A DNA stretch of 64,000 nt from Ramlibacter tataouinensis. Its GTDB lineage: Bacteria > Pseudomonadota > Gammaproteobacteria > Burkholderiales > Burkholderiaceae_C. A model generated the notes under the pieces. That model searched no databases. It saw only the letters and a list, made by a program, of their open reading frames with translations, and was not told the DNA's origin. The stretch lies in the NCBI GenBank assembly GCA_002427815.1, contig DIZF01000065.1, positions 1 through 64,000 on the forward strand. The letters run 5' to 3'. Position 1 is the stretch's first letter; each line of letters opens with the position of its first letter. Positions 61,656-64,000 of this stretch are shown piece after piece. The position numbers and the translations under genes are program-made.

Positions 61656-62696
61656 TCACACCACCACCGGTTCGGGTTCGAGCCGGATGCCGAAACGCTC
61701 GTAGACGCTGGTCTGGATGGCGCGTGCCAGAGTGACCACTTCGCCGCCGGTGACCCCGCCGCGATTGACCAGCACCAGCGCCTGCTTCTCGTAGACGCCG
61801 GCGTTGCCCACCGACTTGCCCTTCCAGCCGCAGGCATCGATCAGCCAGCCGGCCGCCAGCTTGACGCTGCCGTCCGGCATGGGGTAGTGGACGATGCCGG
61901 GCTCGCGGGCAATGATGTCCTGGCACTGTTCGGGCGTCACGGTGGGGTTCTTGAAGAAACTGCCGGCATTGCCGATGACGCGCGGATCGGGCAGCTTGCC
62001 GGCCCGGATGGCGCAGACCCAATCGCGGATCTGGCGCGCCGACGGGTCGCGGATGCCGGTTTCCTGCATCTTTCGCTCCAGGTCCAGGTAGCCCAGCACC
62101 GGCTTCCAGGGCTTGGGCAAGCGCAGGCGCACACGCAGGATCAGCGCCCGCCCGCCCAGCCCGAAGTCCCCTTCCTGGCCGGCCGCGTGCTTGAACACCG
62201 AATCGCGGTAGCCGAACGCGCACTGGGTCTCATCCAGGGTGAAAATCTTGCCCGTGAACAGGTCGATCGCATCCAGCGACTCGAAACGGTCCTGCAGTTC
62301 CACACCGTAGGCGCCGATGTTCTGCACCGGCGAGGCGCCCACGGTGCCCGGGATCAGCGCGAGGTTCTCCAGCCCGCCAAAGCCCTGGTCCAGGGTCCAA
62401 TCGACGAAGTCGTGCCAGTTCTCGCCGGCTCCCGCTTCCACCACCGTCGCCCGCGGGCCGTCCTCGACCAGACGGCGCCCCATCACCTCGACCTTCAGCA
62501 CCAGCGGCTTGACGTCTCCGGTGAGGACGATGTTGCTGCCGCCGCCCAGCACGAACTTCGGAATCGAGCCCAGTTCGGGGTCGGCCAGCAGTTGCTTGAC
62601 GTCTTCGGCGCCACGCACCCGCACCAGCGCGCGCGCCTTGGCGACGATGCCGAAGCTATTGTGCGGCTGCAGGGGTACGTTGCGCTCCACGATCAT
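61656..62696 (-). CDS. murB: UDP-N-acetylenolpyruvoylglucosamine reductase
   Basis: 346 residues from the ATG at 62696. FAD-binding FVLGGGSNIVLTGDV, GLENLALIPGTVGASPVQNIGAYGVEL, catalytic Ser in GNAGSFFKNP, and C-terminal AGWLIDACGWKG, typical of type I MurB. It makes UDP-MurNAc for peptidoglycan. A GACAAT hexamer lies 6 nt before the ATG. Confidence 0.96.
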   Translation of the reverse strand: MIVERNVPLQPHNSFGIVAKARALVRVRGAEDVKQLLADPELGSIPKFVLGGGSNIVLTGDVKPLVLKVEVMGRRLVEDGPRATVVEAGAGENWHDFVDWTLDQGFGGLENLALIPGTVGASPVQNIGAYGVELQDRFESLDAIDLFTGKIFTLDETQCAFGYRDSVFKHAAGQEGDFGLGGRALILRVRLRLPKPWKPVLGYLDLERKMQETGIRDPSARQIRDWVCAIRAGKLPDPRVIGNAGSFFKNPTVTPEQCQDIIAREPGIVHYPMPDGSVKLAAGWLIDACGWKGKSVGNAGVYEKQALVLVNRGGVTGGEVVTLARAIQTSVYERFGIRLEPEPVVV

Positions 62697-62702
62697 GGGA
62701 GA

Positions 62703-62708
62703 ATTGTC
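62703..62708 (-). promoter_or_regulatory. -10-like box of murB
   Basis: GACAAT on the minus strand, 6 nt before the murB ATG. Confidence 0.4.
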
Positions 62709-62741
62709 GCATCTGCACATCGCATCCCCGGGGGAAAGCTC

Positions 62742-63227
62742 ATGCCTTCATTCGACACAGTCTGCGAACCAAACATGGTGGAGGTCAGGAACGCGGTCGA
62801 CAACGCGGCCAAGGAGATCGCCACCCGTTTCGACTTCAAGGGCACCTCGGCCGCCCTGGAGCTCAAGGAAAAGGAAATCACCTTGTTCGGGGATGCGGCG
62901 TTCCAGCTCGGCCAGGTGGAAGACATCCTCACCAGCAAGCTGGTCAAGCGCAACGTCGACGTTCGTTTCCTGGACAAGGGCGAGGTGCAGAAGATCGGCG
63001 GCGACAAGGTCAAGCAGGTGATCAAGGTGCGCAACGGCATCGAAACCGAGCAGGCCAAGAAGATCACGCGGCTGGTCAAGGACAGCAAGCTCAAGGTTCA
63101 GGCGGCAATCCAGGGCGACGCGGTGCGCATCAGCGGTGCCAAGCGCGACGACCTCCAGGCCGCTATGGCGCTGATCCGCAAGGAAATCGACGACGTCCCG
63201 CTCTCCTTCAACAACTTCCGCGACTAG
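62742..63227 (+). CDS. yajQ: YajQ family cyclic-di-GMP / nucleotide-binding protein
   Basis: 161 residues from the ATG at 62742, with GGGGGAAAG upstream. Two ferredoxin-like domains: MPSFDTVCEPNMVEVRNAVDNAAKE, TRFDFKGTSA and the C-terminal GDAVRISGAKRDDLQAAMALI, DVPLSFNNFRD. YajQ homologues bind cyclic di-GMP in Xanthomonas. It is divergent from murB with a 45-bp spacer. Confidence 0.95.
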   Translation: MPSFDTVCEPNMVEVRNAVDNAAKEIATRFDFKGTSAALELKEKEITLFGDAAFQLGQVEDILTSKLVKRNVDVRFLDKGEVQKIGGDKVKQVIKVRNGIETEQAKKITRLVKDSKLKVQAAIQGDAVRISGAKRDDLQAAMALIRKEIDDVPLSFNNFRD

Positions 63228-63230
63228 ATG

Positions 63231-63320
63231 AGCCCCCACGCTTGCGGCCAGGGCCGCTGCGCTGCCCCCCAAGGGGGCCCTCGCACCTTGGGGCGACGCT
63301 GCGAAGCGTTGTGCGCGCAG
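63231..63320. repeat. Dispersed intergenic palindromic repeat (copy 2)
   Basis: GCCCCCACGCT (63232-63242), a CCCCCC/AAGGGGG palindrome (about 63265-63277) and CCTTGGGGCG (63287-63296) occur in the same order as at 13571-13660 (opposite strand). Likely a Comamonadaceae repeat; it may also end yajQ transcription. Confidence 0.65.
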
Positions 63321-63341
63321 CTGTACAGCGAAGCAGCGTCA

Positions 63342-64000
63342 TTGCCGCCCTGCGCCTGGTTCGCTACGCAGACCAACGGCTCCGGGCGGCCCGGCGGTGC
63401 TCAGGGCTTCGTTGGCGCATGCGTCTTCGTGCTGCTGCTGCTGGCCTGCACCGCCGCGTCGGCCCAATCGGTGGCGCTGCAAGGCATGCTGGGCAGCAGC
63501 GCGCTGTTGATCGTGAATGGCGGCGCGCCCAAGGCGGTGGCAACGGGTGCTACCCACCAGGGGGTCAAGGTCATCTCCACCTCGGGTGACCAGGCGGTGG
63601 TCGAAATCGAGGGCAAACGCCACACCTTGCGCGTGGGTGAGGCGCCGGCCAGCGTCGGCGGCACGGGCGGCGCCAGCGCGCGCGGCAACCGGATCGTGCT
63701 TACGGCCGGCAGCGGCGGCCACTTCATGACCCAGGGCGCCATCAACGGCCAGGCGGCGAATTTCGTCGTGGACACCGGAGCCACCATGGTGGCCATGGGC
63801 GCCGCCGATGCCGACCGCCTGGGCTTGAACTACAAGGCCGGCCAGCCGGGCTACTCCACCACCGCCAACGGCGTTGCCCCGGCCTGGCGCATCAAGCTCG
63901 GCTCGGTGCGCGTGGGCGATGTCGAAATCTACGACGTCGACGCGATGGTCACGCCCCAGCCCATGCCCTTCGTGCTGCTGGGCAACAGCTTCCTCACCCG
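63342..64000 (+). CDS. Retropepsin-like aspartic protease (TIGR02281 type), 3' end missing
   Basis: The frame is open to the right edge. Visible: a hydrophobic segment VFVLLLLACTAASAQ (about 63420-63470) that looks like a signal peptide, a beta-rich domain, and the active-site motif FVVDTGATMVAMG (Asp of DTG near 63770-63800) followed by ADRLGL, as in bacterial retropepsin-like proteases. The start is uncertain: the only upstream options are TTG at 63342, a GTG at 63426, or similar, all in repeat-like sequence without a ribosome site. Function of the family is largely unknown. Confidence 0.75.
   Translation, partial: MPPCAWFATQTNGSGRPGGAQGFVGACVFVLLLLACTAASAQSVALQGMLGSSALLIVNGGAPKAVATGATHQGVKVISTSGDQAVVEIEGKRHTLRVGEAPASVGGTGGASARGNRIVLTAGSGGHFMTQGAINGQAANFVVDTGATMVAMGAADADRLGLNYKAGQPGYSTTANGVAPAWRIKLGSVRVGDVEIYDVDAMVTPQPMPFVLLGNSFLT

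Noticed and set aside
63242..63589. 115-aa frame at the right end
   Set aside because: Arg-rich shadow in another frame of the retropepsin-like gene.

Overview
The window is high-GC DNA from a betaproteobacterium, most likely Burkholderiales / Comamonadaceae (Variovorax, Ramlibacter or Polaromonas type). This rests on gene order and families seen in the sequence (purF-gltX with a metZ remnant between them, pcm-rhodanese-tolC-waaA, several Bug and Liv uptake genes, an IPTL-CTERM protein) and on the style of the intergenic palindromic repeats. It looks chromosomal: there is no phage, IS element or CRISPR array.

Layout. 1-2197: 3' end of a PAS hybrid histidine kinase, then msrA on the other strand. 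2281-15669: a 13-gene minus-strand operon read gntR > livKHMGF > LeuC-like > MmgE/PrpD > Bug receptor > LeuD-like > hydantoinase-like > FAD dehydrogenase > PrpB/isocitrate-lyase-like. Most junctions are ATGA-type overlaps. This is the most interesting block. It reads as a complete uptake and degradation route for an unidentified small (cyclic or branched) carboxylate, with dehydrogenate-hydrate-cleave logic like the methylcitrate cycle or the dimethylmaleate branch of nicotinate fermentation. A perfect inverted repeat sits on the -35 box of its promoter. 16020-17246: a DUF3494 (ice-binding-like) surface protein with an IPTL-CTERM tail and a strong terminator. 17490-25048: TetR-controlled RND pump (MFP, HAE1-type transporter) followed by pcm, a rhodanese and a TolC-type outer membrane channel. 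25090-33270: housekeeping LPS (waaA, waaC), sugar phosphomutase, pyrD, an Ada-AlkA fusion with ogt and a DMT exporter. 33302-33627: two tiny minus-strand genes. 33822-43145: Lrp regulator, PLP beta-lyase, an ATC-hydrolase-like protein, a second livKHMGF set, an FAD amine oxidase-like enzyme and a VOC protein. 43434-44555: glycine-zipper lipoprotein-like gene and a tRNA Ala-Glu-Asp cluster. 44683-53589: gltX, a metZ remnant, purF, cvpA, SPOR protein, folC, an ArsC/Spx-like gene, a second glycine-zipper gene, ppnP and argG. 53694-55865: two tandem SPW-repeat membrane proteins, then iorA and a broken iorB. 55883-64000: tamB/tamA, murB, yajQ, and the start of a retropepsin-like protease running off the right edge.

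Cross-cutting observations. Two genes (metZ and iorB) survive only as joined N- and C-terminal ends with the middle deleted. At least seven genes carry a -10-like hexamer 6-8 nt before the start codon and no Shine-Dalgarno, suggesting leaderless transcripts. Both liv operons carry an inverted repeat between the binding-protein gene and the permease gene. One dispersed palindromic repeat occurs at 13571-13660 and 63231-63320.

Coordinates of starts were chosen from reading frame, Shine-Dalgarno and overlap with the preceding gene. All functions are from motif recognition by eye; no database search was run.
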